From positions 1 through 30,235 of the forward strand of contig JANWHL010000121.1 in assembly GCA_025450405.1 (NCBI GenBank): DNA of 30,235 nt. The letters run 5' to 3'. The stretch comes from Ktedonobacterales bacterium (lineage in GTDB: Bacteria > Chloroflexota > Ktedonobacteria > Ktedonobacterales > JADMIN01). Positions within the stretch are counted from its first letter, which is position 1; the number at the start of each line of letters is the position of its first letter. Below the pieces are notes generated by a model. The model saw only the letters and a program-made list of their open reading frames with translations. It searched no databases and was not told the origin of the DNA. This document shows, in pieces, positions 8,118 to 16,828 of the stretch. Made by a program: the position numbers and the translations under genes.

Positions 8118-11100
8118 TCAGCCCAGCGTGCCGGGCTCACTCCGGCGGCGCAGGCTCAGCCAGGTGGCGCCGCCGATGAGCGCGAGCGCGATCAGGCCAA
8201 TCACGAGCGCCACCGGCACACCCGAATCGACCGCCAGCACGGCCCCGCGCAGCGCCGCCAGCCCCACAAAGCTCGACCCCGCCAGCACCAGGAGACGCGA
8301 TCGCGTCCCCACCCCCACTCCGGCGATGACCAGCGCCTCCACCGCCAGTGCGAGTGCGTAGATCCAATCACGGTCTGGCTGGAACGATTGGTAGAGCGTC
8401 GGGATCATCAAGATCAACGCTCCCACCACCGAGGCCGCCTGCCCCAGGCGCGGCGCGAAGGGAACCCGCCGCTCCGCTGGCAACAGCGCGCCGATCAACA
8501 CCTGATAGCTCCCCGGCGCCAGGACGAAGGCCTGGATGTTGTCCGCGCCGAGCCAGCGCGCCTCCCAGGTGATGGCGAGCGCCACCATCTCGCCGGCGGC
8601 GTAGAGCGCGGGACGGATGTCGCGCGCGAGGCCCAGCAGGGCCAGCAGGCCGCCCAGCACGAGCAGCGCCACGGCGATGGACTGGGTTTCGGCGGCCCCG
8701 CGCGTGAAGGCATCCGGGGTGACCAGCGTCGCCACCACCGTCCCGGCGGTCACCAGCAATCCACCGGCGGCGTGCACCCACCAGCCCGCGCGCCGCGGAT
8801 CACCCCAGCGCGCCCGCGCCTCCGGATCCTCAAGGCGCGCCGCCCACCAGATCAGCCCGCGCGGCCGCAAACCTGGCAGCTTCTCCCAGCCCCACCCGGC
8901 CAGCACATAGGCCGCGCCGAGGCCGGCGAAGGCCAGCACGACCTGCCAATCCCCCAGGCCCCAGACCCCCACGGCCGACGCCAGCGCGAGCACGCCCAGC
9001 ACCAGGGCGAGCGGCAGCACATCCGGCCGCGACTCCGCCGCCGCGATGGCGTACGCCACCAGCGCGATCGCCACCAGCGCCGCCGCCTCGAAGATTCCCT
9101 GCCCCTGGCCCAGCAATGCCGTCGCCGCCGCGGCCACCGCCGACCCGGCGTAGAGTGGCCAGGCCCACCGCGGACCCGCCACGCGCCCGGCCGCCAGGCC
9201 CAGCACGGCCGTCCCCAGCGCCACGGGCAGTAGCGCGTGCGCATCGGGCTGGACGATCACCGCCGCGGTCACGTAGAGCGTGGGGGCGAACGCGGCCCAC
9301 GGCTCGCGCTCCACCACCGCCGCCACATAGGCCACGCCCGCGAAGACCAGCAGCAGCGCCTCGACATGGCCAGCATCGAACGGCGTGACGCGCAGCGCGG
9401 CCAGTACCGACGCACCAGCGGCGACGCCGTAGGCCGCCAGCGCCCACGGCCGGCCAAAGCGGAGCCGCAGACCCACACCCAGCCCGGCCGCGATGAAGGT
9501 GAGCACGAGAGTGGGGACGAAGCTCCCGGGATCCGGCATCAGCACCGCCGCGGCGAGGCCGTAGGCTCCCGCCGCTGGTGTCAGCCACGGCTGGCGATCC
9601 TGCGCCGCCAGCAGGTAGGCCACTATGGCGAAGACCAGCAGCACCGTCTGGTCGCGCCCCGCCTGCACACCCACGTCGGCCAGGCGCGCGACTACCCAGA
9701 TCGACCCGAGGGCCGCCGCGATTGCGAATGGCGCGTTCCAGTAGCGCCCCCGCCACTGCCGTAGTGCCGCGCCGGCCGCCGCCAGCGCCAGCACCAACCC
9801 GATGGCCGGCGCGTGGTGGATTGGCAGGAGGACCGCCCAGAGTCCCAGCAGCGCCGCGACACTCGTCGCCAGCGGCTCGCGCTCCCACAGCGCCGCGACC
9901 ACCGCGAGCGCGGCACCCACCAGCAGCAGCCATGCCCCGAACGGCAGGCCCAGCGCCTCCCAGCCGGCGGTATTGGCGCCCCGCGCGCTGGCGTGGAGCA
10001 CCGCGACCGCGAGGGCGACGACCGCGATCGCATAGGGTGCCCATGCCCATGCACGCCCCAAGGCGCGTCGCACCCCCAGCGCCGCCAGGGCCAGCCCCAG
10101 GGCCAGCGCCGCGCCGGGTAGCGCGTTGGTGTCATTCAGGGCGAACGGCAGCGCCAGCAACACGCCGAAGCCACCGGCGGCCAGACCGCCGGCCAGCGGC
10201 CAGCGCATGCGCCATCCCGCCACGAACGCCGCGGCGGTGAACGCCAGTAATATGCCCGTCTGGTAGATTGGCCCATGGTGGAGCGGCAGCAGCAGCGCGG
10301 CGTAGGCCGCATCGCCCAGGGCCACCGCGAAGACGGCCGGAGCGAAGCGCCGCGCGCGCGCGGCGCTGCCCAGGCCAAGCGCCAGCGCCCAGAGCGCCAG
10401 GGCGAGCACAGCGTACGATGTGGCCGCGGCCCCCGCGAGCTGGTTCGGCGGCAGGAGCGCCGACCCCAGTGTCTGCTCCTCCAGCGTCAGAAAGAGCCCC
10501 GCCGCCAGCAGCCACCAGGGCGCGTTCTCGGCCACAGCGATCCCGATACCAGCGAGCAGGCCCGCCGCCAGCGCCGCCGCCAACGGCCAGTTGGGAGGGG
10601 CATCGAAGAACACCAGGCCGGTGCCGACGGTCGCGAGCCCGAGCGCCATCATCTCCGCGGCGTAGCGCACGTGGACCAGTCTCGGCCAGCGCCGCCGCGC
10701 CGCCAGCGCTCCACCCAGCTCGGCCAGCGACACCGCCGCCATTGTCAGGGCCATCGCCTGGCGGTCGAAACTGGCCCAGAGGCCCACCGCGAGCACGGCC
10801 TGCGCCGCGAGCACTACGCCGAGCACATCCACCGCCTCGACGGCGCCGGTCGTGGTCAGCCGCGCAAAGTCCCGCGCGGTCAGACTCCACCCCGCGGCCA
10901 GAGGCACCAGCACGCAGGCCGCCACGGCGAACGCGGCCATATCGGGCGTGCCCGTGAAGCCCTGAGTCCGCAACACCAGCACCCGCAAGCCGAGCAGCTC
11001 GATGTAGAAGGCCGCGGTGGCGCCGACCACCGCGCCTACCAGGAGCGCGGGCGTGCCCAAAGTTTCAGCGATTCCGCCGGCGCGCACCCGCCGCGGCAGG

Positions 11101-11999
11101 AGCAGCGCCAGCCCCACGCCGGCGGCGGCCACGCCGCTCCACGAGATCTCCGCCGCGCTCCACGGAACAATCGCCAGGACGCCTACCAGGAGCGCCGTCC
11201 ACCCGAGATAGGCATAGGTCGCGAAGCGGGTCCGCAGGGCCAGGGCGAGATAAACCACCGCGGCATAGAGCGCCGCCACACAGAGCATGCCGCTCGGCCC
11301 GAAGCCCAGTGCCGCCAGTTGGGCTCCATAGAAGCGGTAGACCGCGAGCCCCACCAGCGGGGTCATCAGGGCGAAGACGCCAAGGTAGGCCCGCCCGACG
11401 GTGCGCAGCCGCACGGACCGGCGCATGGCCGCCCCCAGCGCGCCGAAGACGACGTACACGACCACGACCACCGCTAGCTTGACGAGATTGGGCAACACCT
11501 GCCACGCCCCGACCTCGAAACTCAGCGTGGCCACCAGCAGCAGGAAGCCGCCGAGATAGGCCATGATCGCGATGGCCTGCTCCGCGACGAACGCGCGCCA
11601 CGAGAAGATCGGCCCCGCCGGCTGGGCAACTGCCCGCGCGCCTGACCCCGGCATCGCCGGAGCCGTGGGGGCGGGGACCGCGGGCGCGGGGATGGTCACG
11701 GCGGCTGGACCGCCACCGGCCGCGATGGGCGGCACCAGAGCCGCGGACGGTATGCCCGCCGGGCCCGACCGTAGCGCCAGGTAGCGCGTCCGGTACTCCT
11801 CACGCAGCTCAACGACGGTCTGCGCGCCTTTCCCCGCCGCGATGCGCGCATCAAGGTCGCGCAGCGTGTCGTAGAGGCCGCGCAGCTCGGAGATCAGGGC
11901 GGGATCCACCGCCTCGCCGCAGCGCGGGCAAAAGCGTGTCCCGGCAAGTGACACCTGGCCGCACCGTCCGCACACGACCGTTGGTCCGCCAGCGCCCAT
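8118..11999 (-). CDS. Giant zinc-ribbon polytopic membrane protein
   Basis: 1293 residues from the ATG at 11997-11999, which has GGAGGG 8 bases upstream; an earlier ATG at 12086 has none. Residues 10-27 form a zinc ribbon (C10-x2-C13 and C24-x2-C27). A helical segment follows to about residue 75 (LISELRGLYDTLRDLDARI), then a Pro/Ala-rich linker to about 140. The remaining 1150 residues are nearly all hydrophobic helices rich in Ala, Leu, Val and Gly, probably more than thirty membrane spans, with repeated LPxxHHxP-like or PLHHGP-like loops. This organisation resembles the DUF2157/DUF2339-type membrane proteins, which lack a known function. There is no transporter or enzyme motif I can point to. 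The Nudix gene follows 11 bases downstream. A plausible promoter lies at 12146-12174. Confidence 0.85.
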   Translation of the reverse strand: MGAGGPTVVCGRCGQVSLAGTRFCPRCGEAVDPALISELRGLYDTLRDLDARIAAGKGAQTVVELREEYRTRYLALRSGPAGIPSAALVPPIAAGGGPAAVTIPAPAVPAPTAPAMPGSGARAVAQPAGPIFSWRAFVAEQAIAIMAYLGGFLLLVATLSFEVGAWQVLPNLVKLAVVVVVYVVFGALGAAMRRSVRLRTVGRAYLGVFALMTPLVGLAVYRFYGAQLAALGFGPSGMLCVAALYAAVVYLALALRTRFATYAYLGWTALLVGVLAIVPWSAAEISWSGVAAAGVGLALLLPRRVRAGGIAETLGTPALLVGAVVGATAAFYIELLGLRVLVLRTQGFTGTPDMAAFAVAACVLVPLAAGWSLTARDFARLTTTGAVEAVDVLGVVLAAQAVLAVGLWASFDRQAMALTMAAVSLAELGGALAARRRWPRLVHVRYAAEMMALGLATVGTGLVFFDAPPNWPLAAALAAGLLAGIGIAVAENAPWWLLAAGLFLTLEEQTLGSALLPPNQLAGAAATSYAVLALALWALALGLGSAARARRFAPAVFAVALGDAAYAALLLPLHHGPIYQTGILLAFTAAAFVAGWRMRWPLAGGLAAGGFGVLLALPFALNDTNALPGAALALGLALAALGVRRALGRAWAWAPYAIAVVALAVAVLHASARGANTAGWEALGLPFGAWLLLVGAALAVVAALWEREPLATSVAALLGLWAVLLPIHHAPAIGLVLALAAAGAALRQWRGRYWNAPFAIAAALGSIWVVARLADVGVQAGRDQTVLLVFAIVAYLLAAQDRQPWLTPAAGAYGLAAAVLMPDPGSFVPTLVLTFIAAGLGVGLRLRFGRPWALAAYGVAAGASVLAALRVTPFDAGHVEALLLVFAGVAYVAAVVEREPWAAFAPTLYVTAAVIVQPDAHALLPVALGTAVLGLAAGRVAGPRWAWPLYAGSAVAAAATALLGQGQGIFEAAALVAIALVAYAIAAAESRPDVLPLALVLGVLALASAVGVWGLGDWQVVLAFAGLGAAYVLAGWGWEKLPGLRPRGLIWWAARLEDPEARARWGDPRRAGWWVHAAGGLLVTAGTVVATLVTPDAFTRGAAETQSIAVALLVLGGLLALLGLARDIRPALYAAGEMVALAITWEARWLGADNIQAFVLAPGSYQVLIGALLPAERRVPFAPRLGQAASVVGALILMIPTLYQSFQPDRDWIYALALAVEALVIAGVGVGTRSRLLVLAGSSFVGLAALRGAVLAVDSGVPVALVIGLIALALIGGATWLSLRRRSEPGTLG

Positions 12000-12117
12000 G
12001 TGCGCACCCTCCTGTCGCGAATCCCCGCTCGGCTTCCGGTACCAGCCCGCCGTGTCAACGGCCGTGTCGGCGATCCTTTGCGCCAACTCGCCTCGCCGCG
12101 TGAGATCAGCCCGTGGA

Positions 12118-12144
12118 GCGTCACCGCACGTGGAGACGTGACGC
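12118..12144. promoter_or_regulatory. Inverted repeat over the minus-strand promoter start site
   Basis: GCGTCAC (12118-12124) and GTGACGC (12138-12144) are perfect 7-base arms around a 13-base spacer. They lie directly downstream of the proposed -10 box of the zinc-ribbon gene promoter, so this could be an operator or a 5' leader hairpin. Confidence 0.3.
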
Positions 12145-12145
12145 C

Positions 12146-12174
12146 AGTATACCCGCCGGCCGGTCGCGTGTCGT
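12146..12174 (-). promoter_or_regulatory. Sigma-70-like promoter for the zinc-ribbon membrane protein
   Basis: On the minus strand, ACGACA (12174-12169) and TATACT (12151-12146) are separated by 17 bases. The -10 matches five of six consensus positions. A start near 12139 would give a leader of about 140 bases. Confidence 0.4.
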
Positions 12175-12205
12175 GGGGCAAATGAACCATTTCCGTTCGC
12201 TGGCC

Positions 12206-12226
12206 TTCCCTCACTTTGTGAGGGAA
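12206..12226. promoter_or_regulatory. Perfect 9-bp inverted repeat, operator-like
   Basis: TTCCCTCAC (12206-12214) and GTGAGGGAA (12218-12226) flank a TTT spacer. The element ends 18 bases upstream of the -35 box of cassette A and lies between divergent genes. It is AT-richer than its surroundings and symmetrical like a dimeric repressor or activator site. There is no preceding plus-strand gene, so a terminator role is unlikely. Confidence 0.5.
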
Positions 12227-12244
12227 CTCACGTGGTAGGACCGG

Positions 12245-12273
12245 TTGACGCTCAGCCTCGAAACCCTTACGAT
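12245..12273 (+). promoter_or_regulatory. Sigma-70-like promoter for cassette A
   Basis: TTGACG (12245-12250), 17-base spacer, TACGAT (12268-12273). A start near 12280 gives a long leader of about 180 bases. This is the clearest promoter in the window. Confidence 0.55.
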
Positions 12274-12459
12274 AGGCCAGTACGCCCTACCGAGCGTCCG
12301 GCGCCTCGTTCCGTGACGGGAAACCACCATGTGGGGCGGCCCCGATGGCTGAGGAGTGCGGCTGGAGGTAGGGGCTATCGATCCGCGCGGCGGCCCGGTG
12401 AGCGAGACGAACGGGCTTGTAAGCACCAGCGCACGATAGCCGCAGGGAGGAGTTGGGTC

Positions 12460-13200
12460 GTGACGGGAAGACTCATCAAGAGTCATACGGCAGGCAGGCG
12501 CAGGCAAATGGCCGGTCAAGCGATGGTCGAGTTTGCCCTTGTCGCCCCCATCTTCTTCCTCGTCTTTTTTGGCATCATTGAGTTTTCCTTGATTATGGCG
12601 TCGCTTGGTGGTTTCAATTTCGCCACACGCGAAGGAGCGCGCCTCGCCTCCGTCCTCGGCCGCACGGACCCTAACGTAGACACGGAAGTTGTGTCGACGG
12701 TGAACACGTATGTCCAGGGGCTCGTCATGGCCCGTGCCCAGGAAATAGACATCTTTCGCAGTGCCCCCGGTGGCCTCTGTCTCAACGTAGCCACCGGATC
12801 GTACTCATCAGGCAATCAGGTGGCGGTCGGTAGTGCGAACTGCAAGAAGGACGTTTACACGGTTTCGTCGCAGTCCTGGACCACGCAAACCTGGCCCGCC
12901 AATGACCGCGATGACTCGCAGCTTGGCGCGGACTATGTCGGCGTCCGCATTCTCTACAATTACACATTCATCACGGGGTTCATCGCGGCCTCCGGCTCTG
13001 TTCTGAACTTGTCGGCTACTTCGGTCCAGCGCATCGAACCACAAGACTATGGATCCGGTATGCGCGGCACGCCGGTGCTTGGACGTGTCTTATCAGGCAT
13101 AGAGGTCCCGTGGATATCCATGTGGACGGATAGCTGGACGTCCATAGCCGTACCGTTCGCTGTTCTGTGGCGTCGAGGCAGCGTGGAAGGGACAGTCTGA
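12460..13200 (+). CDS. TadE-like protein, type 1, cassette A
   Basis: 246 residues from GTG at 12460, chosen for GGGAGGAG about 8 bases upstream; the frame stays open to 12232 but only with Arg/Pro-rich noncoding-type sequence. The N-terminus is short and basic, then G19-Q-A-M-V-E24-F and a membrane helix (about 25-46) form the TadE signature (PF07811). Gly19 and Glu24 fit a prepilin-peptidase cleavage site (G before the cut, E at +5). The exported part contains FATREGARLASVLGR, VNTYVQGLVMARAQEIDIFRS and DYVGVRILYNY, and the conserved domain ends with SVQRIEPQD. The last 40 residues are unlike the other copies and include a hydrophobic stretch. The stop codon is 2 bases before the next ATG, so the two TadE-like proteins are translationally coupled. 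The role is inferred as minor pilin or pilus-assembly component. Confidence 0.85.
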   Translation: MTGRLIKSHTAGRRRQMAGQAMVEFALVAPIFFLVFFGIIEFSLIMASLGGFNFATREGARLASVLGRTDPNVDTEVVSTVNTYVQGLVMARAQEIDIFRSAPGGLCLNVATGSYSSGNQVAVGSANCKKDVYTVSSQSWTTQTWPANDRDDSQLGADYVGVRILYNYTFITGFIAASGSVLNLSATSVQRIEPQDYGSGMRGTPVLGRVLSGIEVPWISMWTDSWTSIAVPFAVLWRRGSVEGTV

Positions 13201-13202
13201 GC

Positions 13203-13763
13203 ATGCGATCGACGCGACGCACCGAAAGCGGTCAGGCAATTATCGAGTTCGCTCTCTTCTTTACCTTCATGATGTTGCTGCTCGCTGGCGTAACTGACAT
13301 CGCTGGGCTTCTGGACGCCCACATGAACGTCGTGTATGCCGCCCGCCAGGGCGCGCGGACTGGGGCTGTGCTCAACAATCAGCAATGGGCCGATTGCGCC
13401 ATCGTTGGTGCCATCCAGGCCGTACTGACGAGCCAGCCGAGCCTCACATTAACGCAAATCACGATCTACCAGGCGGATGGCACTGGGCAGGACATTGGCA
13501 CGCATGAGATCTATCCCGGCACTTCCAACTGCTCGGCACCGGCAACGGCGCCCTCGCCTGGGCCCATTGTGAATGGCTGGCCGTCCACAGCGCGCAACAA
13601 CACTACATTCCCGAGTGAGGACTCGATCGGCGTCAAGCTGACGTATTCCTATCAGTGGCAATTCGGCCTGGTAGGCTCGGGCGTCTATGCCGCGTCCGAC
13701 TCAGCAATTTTCCCGCTAAACGTGGCGGGCGAACCCACGCCTTTGCCAACTGGATCTGGCTAG
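13203..13763 (+). CDS. TadE-like protein, type 2, cassette A
   Basis: 186 residues. The ATG at 13203 follows the previous stop by 2 bases, with GGAAGGGA upstream. The leader is very short (MRSTRRTES), then G10-Q-A-I-I-E15-F and a membrane helix to about residue 35. The next block, LDAHMNVVYAARQGARTGAV, is shared by the type 2 copies in cassettes B and C and differs from type 1. One Cys in WADCAIVGAIQ and another in SNCSAPAT could pair outside the membrane. The C-terminal EDSIGVKLTYSYQWQF is also conserved. G10/E15 suggests processing by a TadV-like prepilin peptidase. It probably forms a complex with its type 1 neighbour, as TadE and TadF do in characterised Tad systems; this is inference. 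Confidence 0.85.
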   Translation: MRSTRRTESGQAIIEFALFFTFMMLLLAGVTDIAGLLDAHMNVVYAARQGARTGAVLNNQQWADCAIVGAIQAVLTSQPSLTLTQITIYQADGTGQDIGTHEIYPGTSNCSAPATAPSPGPIVNGWPSTARNNTTFPSEDSIGVKLTYSYQWQFGLVGSGVYAASDSAIFPLNVAGEPTPLPTGSG

Positions 13764-13806
13764 ACGGCGTCCGTACGCGTCACTGCCAATCTCGAGCGGA
13801 TGTCAC

Positions 13807-15843
13807 ATGATGAGACCGGTAAAGCGGGGAATGGAGTACGATGTGAAGTCAGCCAGTATTGAGTGGGCACCCAGGCACCCGCATCATGGGACGCGACGCA
13901 GGTCACGTCCCTACCGCCGTCAAAGTGGCCAGACCCTCATGATTTTTGCGCTCACGGTGACTGTTCTGGTCGCCCTTGCGGGCCTGTCAATCGACGTCAT
14001 CCGCGCCTACGACCTCTATGCTCGTGAGCAGCGCACGGCCGAGGCCGCGGCACTGTCGGGCGTACTCTACATGCCGAATTTCTACACGACCCAGTACAGC
14101 GATAGCAAGTGCGCGGTCTCACGCGCACTGGATGAGGCGCAGAAAAACGGCTTCGGCAATGGGGGCTCACGGGGGTGCGACCCGAGCAACGCGTGCACGG
14201 GCTTGAGCTCGTCGAGTGAAATCACCGTGTGCAAAATCACCGCAAGCACGACCGCCGTCCAGGTCACCATCACCGAGCCGATGCAGGTTTACTTGCTCTC
14301 AATCGTAGGCTTCACCACGATTAATGTGACGGCGACCGCCGGGGCCGATTTCATCCCTCCCTTTACGACCGGCCTTGGCCAGGATCCTGGTTCGGGTGAT
14401 ACCAACAAGTGGGGGACAACCGGTGCCAATCCCAAGAACTTCCTGGCGAGCATCAATGGGCCGGCCGAGTTCCAGGAGTCGGGAGATCCCTATGTCAATT
14501 GCCAGGAAGCTCCCTCCCTCGGCCCGCCCGCCGACGGCAACATGCTGAACGCCACCTATCCGCTCGCCGACACGTCGACCGCAACGGTCGCTGGTTTCCC
14601 CACAAATCATGTCCCGCCAGTCGGTTTCACGCCCCAGTGTGGGTCCAGCAATCCAGATCAGCAGCCGGCGGGATTCGCGGGTGAGGCAACCAGGGGTAGC
14701 GCGCACCCCAGCGCCTACAATTTCGCCATCACGACCACCGGGGCGACGTCCCTCTGGATCTTCAATCCAGGCTTCACGCCGCAGGATCTCAAGAGCTCGT
14801 GCAATGGCTCGCAGACCTGGGACATGTTCTTCCTGGACGATAGCTGCTCCCAATATTACACGCAATACGGCCCGTTGACCTACAATGGCAACTTCGACGA
14901 CCCCCGCTTCTACTTCAATGTGACCTACTCACTGTACTCGGTGCCGTCAGTTTTCGACCGAAGTGCTGACGTCTTGCAGACTGGCTTCCCTCAGACCTAC
15001 GCGCCATTAGACATGTTCTCGTCCGACTTGTCGCTCCACGGCTGCGGCGGCAAAGGCGCGTACGATCTCTCGCAGGTCAGCTCCTACACGGGCGTGCCGG
15101 GCAATGGCGGATGCGTCAACGCGGCCACGTCGTACGCGAACCAGTGGATCAATGTCGGCAACATCCCGAGCGCCGGCCTTTACCGGCTGGCGGTCGAGGC
15201 AACCAGCTTCATGCCATCGGGAAACCCCAACCCGAGCTGCCCTCAGGCATTCCTTTGCGGTTGGGGCAAACATTCCTACGCCCTGATGGTTTGCACGGGC
15301 GGCGCACCGACGAGCTGCACCGCGCCCGGCGACTTCATTTCGGCGTGGAACAACTTCGACATGTACCTGAATTTCCCGTCCGCCGTCAAAGATCTGTACG
15401 TCCCAGTGGCCTATGTGGACGGAGCGTACGCCGGGCGCACTATCACGATCAGCCTCTTCGACCCTGGCGACTCGCACGGCCATGGCGATAATGCGTACTT
15501 CACCATCGTCCCGCCCGACCCGTGCATCACCGTAACATTCCCAAGCACCAGCTCCACCTGGGTCCGCCAGGCTACCTACGGCGGCACACTCTACCCGAGC
15601 GTGGCGGGTAGTTGCGCACAGTCTACCAACTCCATCTACGCTACGGCGCGCAATGGTGGCGGTCAGAAGCCCAGTGACGATATCTACAACGGCCTCTGGG
15701 TGCCCATGACCATGGTCTTGCCGACGAACTTCACCGGCGGCGAGTTCTGGCTTGACATGCATACCGACCAGGGCAAGTGCTATGACGAGCTGGCGGTCTC
15801 CATAGCTGTCAACGGCGGGAGTCCCGTGCATCTCATCTTCTGA
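13807..15843 (+). CDS. TadG-like protein with large exported domain, cassette A
   Basis: 678 residues from ATG 13807 (alternatives 13810 and 13831; upstream signals are weak). A basic leader of 40 residues precedes G41-Q-T-L-M-I-F47 and a membrane helix to about 67, followed by YDLYAREQRTAEAAALSGVLYM: the TadG-type N-terminal region (PF13400). The Glu at +5 of TadE is Ile here, so cleavage by a prepilin peptidase is not expected. About 600 exported residues follow, with blocks shared by all three cassettes: INGPAEFQESGDPYVNCQE, GFPTNH, WIFNPGF, DDPRFYFNVTYSLY, CGWGKHSYALMVC, LFDPGDS, IYNGLW and a terminal SPVHLIF. I see no von Willebrand A metal site (DxSxS), which many TadG proteins carry. 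The gene starts 43 bases after the type 2 gene and a strong hairpin follows. Confidence 0.85.
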   Translation: MMRPVKRGMEYDVKSASIEWAPRHPHHGTRRRSRPYRRQSGQTLMIFALTVTVLVALAGLSIDVIRAYDLYAREQRTAEAAALSGVLYMPNFYTTQYSDSKCAVSRALDEAQKNGFGNGGSRGCDPSNACTGLSSSSEITVCKITASTTAVQVTITEPMQVYLLSIVGFTTINVTATAGADFIPPFTTGLGQDPGSGDTNKWGTTGANPKNFLASINGPAEFQESGDPYVNCQEAPSLGPPADGNMLNATYPLADTSTATVAGFPTNHVPPVGFTPQCGSSNPDQQPAGFAGEATRGSAHPSAYNFAITTTGATSLWIFNPGFTPQDLKSSCNGSQTWDMFFLDDSCSQYYTQYGPLTYNGNFDDPRFYFNVTYSLYSVPSVFDRSADVLQTGFPQTYAPLDMFSSDLSLHGCGGKGAYDLSQVSSYTGVPGNGGCVNAATSYANQWINVGNIPSAGLYRLAVEATSFMPSGNPNPSCPQAFLCGWGKHSYALMVCTGGAPTSCTAPGDFISAWNNFDMYLNFPSAVKDLYVPVAYVDGAYAGRTITISLFDPGDSHGHGDNAYFTIVPPDPCITVTFPSTSSTWVRQATYGGTLYPSVAGSCAQSTNSIYATARNGGGQKPSDDIYNGLWVPMTMVLPTNFTGGEFWLDMHTDQGKCYDELAVSIAVNGGSPVHLIF

Positions 15844-15875
15844 GCGAAGTTCCCAGGCGAACCGCAAGCCTCATG

Positions 15876-15903
15876 AGGGGGCCCGGCACATGCTGGGCCC
15901 CCT
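15876..15903 (+). terminator. Strong GC hairpin after cassette A
   Basis: AGGGGGCCCGGCA (15876-15888) pairs over 13 bases with TGCTGGGCCCCCT (15891-15903), with one G-T wobble and a 2-base gap at the tip (the stem must open slightly to form the loop). It lies 32 bases after the stop. There is no T-tract, but the stem is the strongest in the area and separates cassettes A and B. Confidence 0.55.
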
Positions 15904-16072
15904 CGCTGTGCCAAATAGTCTATTGCCCGGTGCTCGGCCTAACGCACCGGAGGACGTCGCGTTTTCCATACCGGAGTCACGTGGGCTCAACCTCGCCCAT
16001 GCTTGCGTCGCTGAGTCCGAGCGCTGGGCGGATGCGGACCGCGGATGAGTGTGCGAGTGGAAGGACGGTGTC

Positions 16073-16828
16073 GTGCACGAAGCGCGCGTTAGGAGACGCC
16101 CGGGCCAGCGGGGCACGCTCCAGGCTGGTCAGGCCATGGTCGAGTTCGCCTTCGTTGCCCCGGTTTTCTTCCTGATCTTCTTCGGCATTATCGAGTTTGC
16201 CCTGATCATGTCCTCGGTCGGCACCTTCAACTTCGCCGCCCGCGACGCCGCGCGCAAAGCCTCCATCCTCGGCAAGTCCGGCGGGGGGGCAACCACGCTG
16301 GCGGCCGCGATCAGTGTGGTCTCAAACCACGTCTCGGGCCTGGTGATGGCCCAGACGCAAGAGGTGGATATCTTCCGCGGCGCGGAGGACGGCATGTGCC
16401 TGACCGCCAAGGCGGGGCAGTCGGCCTCGGAGGTGGCGATCGACGATCCCAAGTGCCTCATGAATGTCTATCTCGTCCAGGGGAGCAGCTGGACCATCTC
16501 CTGGCCCGAATCCGATTGGGACGACTCGCTGCTGAACGCGGATTATCTGGGTGTGCGCGTGAAGTACAACTACACGTACCTGACCGGCTTCATCGCCGCC
16601 TCCGGGTCCGTGTTGCCGCTCACGGCCATCTCGATTCAGCGCATCGAGCCGCAGGATTTCAGCGGCGATCGCGCCGCGTTCCCGATCGCCGAGCATATTC
16701 GGTCACCAGGGGTTATGGCCGCCTTCGCGGGGCGGCTCGCCCTCGCGCTTAGTCCCATCGTCAATCTTCTGCCAGACCCCCTCGCGATCTGGCTGCGCCC
16801 GCGGTTCGCGGGAGGGGGGCGGGGATGA
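16073..16828 (+). CDS. TadE-like protein, type 1, cassette B
   Basis: 251 residues from GTG 16073 with GGAAGGAC about 8 bases upstream, a start parallel to the GTG of cassette A. Residues 19-25 (G-Q-A-M-V-E-F) occupy exactly the same numbers as in cassette A, and the membrane helix, FAARDAARKASILGKSG, VSNHVSGLVMAQTQEVDIFRG, DYLGVRVKYNYTYLTGFIAASGS and SIQRIEPQD follow in order. After that the sequence diverges: the last 45 residues are hydrophobic and Arg-rich (RLALALSPIVNLLPDPLAIWLRP) with no counterpart in A or C. The stop overlaps the next ATG (ATGA at 16825), so translation is coupled to the type 2 gene. I find no convincing promoter between the hairpin of cassette A and this gene. Confidence 0.87.
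   Translation: MHEARVRRRPGQRGTLQAGQAMVEFAFVAPVFFLIFFGIIEFALIMSSVGTFNFAARDAARKASILGKSGGGATTLAAAISVVSNHVSGLVMAQTQEVDIFRGAEDGMCLTAKAGQSASEVAIDDPKCLMNVYLVQGSSWTISWPESDWDDSLLNADYLGVRVKYNYTYLTGFIAASGSVLPLTAISIQRIEPQDFSGDRAAFPIAEHIRSPGVMAAFAGRLALALSPIVNLLPDPLAIWLRPRFAGGGRG

Larger units (their letters stand above)
12000..12459. other. Divergent regulatory region upstream of cassette A
   Basis: This holds the minus-strand promoter of the zinc-ribbon gene, a 21-base operator-like palindrome, a plus-strand promoter, and an untranslated leader of about 180 bases before the first TadE-like start. I could not fit the leader to a riboswitch class that I know (I compared it with c-di-GMP-I, fluoride and c-di-AMP consensus elements). 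I see no gene. Confidence 0.5.

Noticed and set aside
8388..11477. Several 200 to 400-residue frames on both strands in this stretch
   Set aside because: All lie within the zinc-ribbon membrane protein and are Arg/Pro/Ala-rich shadows of its codons.
12280..12459. c-di-GMP-I, fluoride or c-di-AMP riboswitch
   Set aside because: Short matching words occur, but the order and spacing of the conserved cores do not fit any of these classes.
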